Assembly: GCA_025782575.1 (NCBI GenBank)
Contig: JALGYY010000033.1
Location: forward strand, 1-14,058
Direction: 5' to 3'
Length of the DNA: 14,058 nt
From: a bacterium
GTDB taxonomy: Bacteria; Orphanbacterota; Orphanbacteria; Orphanbacterales; Orphanbacteraceae
Part shown: piece after piece, positions 12,835 to 14,058 of the stretch
Layout: each line of letters starts with the position of its first letter
Numbering within the stretch: position 1 is the first letter of the stretch
Program-made: the position numbers and the translations under genes
Notes under the pieces: generated by a model
What the model was told of the DNA's origin: nothing
Seen by the model: the letters and a program-made list of their open reading frames with translations, nothing else
Database searches by the model: none

Positions 12835-13365
12835 TTATTTTGACTTCTCGTCGTCGGTCGCAAACTCGATCCGCTTTCCCTTTGGTTCTGACGGCGTCAT
12901 CAATGCGCGGATCGCGTCGAAGACGACCTTGAACTGCTCGTCGTACTTCCGCTCAAGCGTGGACAGCTTTCGAGCGAGGTCCTTGTGCGTGGTGAGCAGC
13001 TGTCGGAGCTGTACAAAGGTTCGAATGATCTGGATGTTCACTTGGACGGCTCGCTTGCTCCCCAGAACACTTGAGAGCATCGCGACCCCCTGCTCGGTGA
13101 ACACATAGGGCCGATAGCGGCGGCCGCCCCACGATCTTGAGGTGCCAAAATGGGACCTCAAGTTTGCAAACTCCTCCACAGTAAGCTGAAACATGAAATC
13201 GGCGGGGAAACGGTCGATGTTACGCCTTACCTGGCGCGTGAGATACTTAGTTTCTACGCCGTAGAGTTCCGCCAGGTCAACGTCAATCATGACCCTCTCC
13301 TTCCGGATGAAGAGGATCTTCGACTGAATCTGTTGTGCTGGAAGAAGGGATCGTTTCTTTGCCAT
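12835..13365 (-). CDS. ORF6N domain-containing DNA-binding protein
   Basis: The ATG at 13365 gives 176 aa beginning [20 protein letters not shown], which is the usual ORF6N protein start; the frame stays open to 13644 but there overlaps the lipoprotein gene. The upstream signal is weak (GGGA, 7 nt). ORF6N hallmarks are seen at about 20-100: [59 protein letters not shown] coiled-coil-like segment follows (about 118-150), then the common tail [17 protein letters not shown]. The ORF6N domain is known from phage proteins of the KilA-N/antirepressor type and is taken to bind DNA; many chromosomal copies have no known role. It suggests a mobile or phage-derived origin. It is convergent with the 94-aa gene and shares its terminator. 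Confidence 0.9.
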   Translation of the reverse strand: MAKKRSLLPAQQIQSKILFIRKERVMIDVDLAELYGVETKYLTRQVRRNIDRFPADFMFQLTVEEFANLRSHFGTSRSWGGRRYRPYVFTEQGVAMLSSVLGSKRAVQVNIQIIRTFVQLRQLLTTHKDLARKLSTLERKYDEQFKVVFDAIRALMTPSEPKGKRIEFATDDEKSK

Positions 13366-13420
13366 ACCGGTATCCCAGCAAGCCCCTCCGTCCATCACAA
13401 GGCCGGCGCGGTGGCCGTTC

Positions 13421-13891
13421 CTAGTTTTCCGCTCGTTGTATCGACGTGGCCCGGAAGGTGGCGAAAAAGAGCCCATGCCCCTTCTTAACTTCGGTGCCAC
13501 CTCGAAGCTCGATGAGATCTCCCCGCTCAAGCTCGAAGACGAGATCGCCTGCGTCTTTATGAATGAGTACGAATTCGCCCATCGCTTGTCCGGAGAAGGG
13601 GTTGGATTGCCCTTTCCCGCCCGGGGAAACAGCCTGAAAGACAATATGGTTCTTCGGTACGTCTATGTGATACGCACCCTTTCCTGGCGCGAGAAACTCC
13701 GCCATTGTGACGATATCGGCTCCAATGTACTCCTCGGCGTATCCCTCGTTCATCGCTTTCGAGAAAGGAACTTCTGTCCCGGCCGGAATATTGTTCGACT
13801 TCGGCGCCCTGGCTTTTTTCAAACCGGCCGAGCAGCCGGCCAGAGCAACCAGCAAACAGAGTGCGAGCGCACCCATCCTAGATCTCCTCAT
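13421..13891 (-). CDS. Predicted lipoprotein
   Basis: The ATG at 13891 has AAGGAGG 6 nt upstream (13898-13904). The 156-aa product has a clear lipoprotein signal peptide ([20 protein letters not shown]) with lipobox L-A-G-C at residues 17-20 and Ser at +2, which in E. coli would favour the outer membrane. The mature part is a mixed alpha/beta domain with [15 protein letters not shown], an [12 protein letters not shown] loop, [11 protein letters not shown] and [10 protein letters not shown] near the end. I do not recognise the family. The gene begins 22 nt after the stop of the partial gene at the right edge, so they are probably cotranscribed. The ORF6N gene starts 55 nt downstream in the same direction and could be a separate unit. 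Confidence 0.85.
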   Translation of the reverse strand: MRRSRMGALALCLLVALAGCSAGLKKARAPKSNNIPAGTEVPFSKAMNEGYAEEYIGADIVTMAEFLAPGKGAYHIDVPKNHIVFQAVSPGGKGQSNPFSGQAMGEFVLIHKDAGDLVFELERGDLIELRGGTEVKKGHGLFFATFRATSIQRAEN

Positions 13892-13913
13892 CGCCTTCCT
13901 CCTTGTGTTCCAG

Positions 13914-14057
13914 TTAGTACGCGACTGTTAGGGCGAGACGCACACCGTCCCCCGTCCATTCCGGAGATAGCGACACACGTTCGATCGCTCGTGGCGTATC
14001 GCGGAATGCATAAACCCAGGTCCCTGTAGCCACCGCCGCGGATGCCCAAAAGATGGC
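13914..14057 (-). CDS. Partial protein, C-terminal 47 residues
   Basis: The frame enters from the right edge and ends with TAA at 13914-13916. The 47 visible residues start AIFWASAAVATGTWVYAFRD (possibly a membrane helix), continue with TPRAIERVSLSPEWTG and end DGVRLALTVAY. The alternating hydrophobic pattern with a terminal aromatic resembles the last strand of an outer-membrane beta-barrel, but the stretch is too short to be sure. It is 22 nt upstream of the lipoprotein gene, which suggests an envelope-related operon continuing beyond the window. The N-terminal part is outside the window. Confidence 0.55.
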   Translation of the reverse strand, partial: AIFWASAAVATGTWVYAFRDTPRAIERVSLSPEWTGDGVRLALTVAY

Positions 14058-14058
14058 T

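Noticed and set aside
13366-13644. 93-residue extension of the ORF6N protein
   Set aside because: It overlaps the lipoprotein gene in another frame, and the ORF6N family normally begins near MAKK.

Overview
The window looks like a contig from an uncultured Gram-negative bacterium of moderately high GC. Three consecutive secreted proteins end in a FlgD/T9SS-like C-terminal Ig-fold module (a 'P-T/N-P-F/A-N/I-P' opening and a G-x-Y-F-V close) and finish in the same [V]-[VL]-[IL]-R peptide. That style is typical of FCB-group-like candidate phyla such as Eisenbacteria, Latescibacterota, Zixibacteria or KSB1. The assignment is inferred from protein style; no rRNA or marker gene is present.

Layout. 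(1) 1-3.56 kb, all minus strand, is accessory. It holds an uncharacterised protein (42-1037), a hairpin-rich 478-bp gap, a two-gene operon (1917-1516 and 2453-1935) of a small protein with a 25-residue tandem repeat plus a three-helix membrane protein, and a decayed tyrosine-recombinase gene (3559-2543) with an in-frame TGA and a Leu where the second catalytic Arg is expected. (2) 3.6-9.8 kb, minus strand, holds three exported repeat proteins: a right-handed beta-helix protein (9809-8358), a large SBBP-repeat protein with a cohesin-like N-terminus (8130-5143) and a seven-bladed propeller (5071-3620). (3) 10.1-11.7 kb, plus strand, is a divergent polytopic membrane protein of GT-C glycosyltransferase style with a TTG start. 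(4) 11.7-12.4 kb has no intact gene but carries the C-terminal remnant of an IS3-family transposase. (5) 12.4-12.8 kb, plus strand, is a translationally coupled pair: a 29-codon ORF and a 94-aa protein, ending at a strong terminator shared with a convergent ORF6N-domain gene (13365-12835). (6) 13.4 kb to the right edge, minus strand, is a lipoprotein gene preceded by the last 47 codons of another gene.

How it fits together. The beta-helix, SBBP and propeller proteins are probably surface or extracellular products exported and then sorted by their shared C-terminal module. The divergent GT-C protein could act in envelope glycan or protein glycosylation, but only proximity suggests a link. The left part reads as a degenerating integrated element: a dead integrase next to small cargo genes, one a membrane protein with the helix layout seen in putative defence-associated membrane effectors. 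No CRISPR array, tRNA or rRNA was seen.
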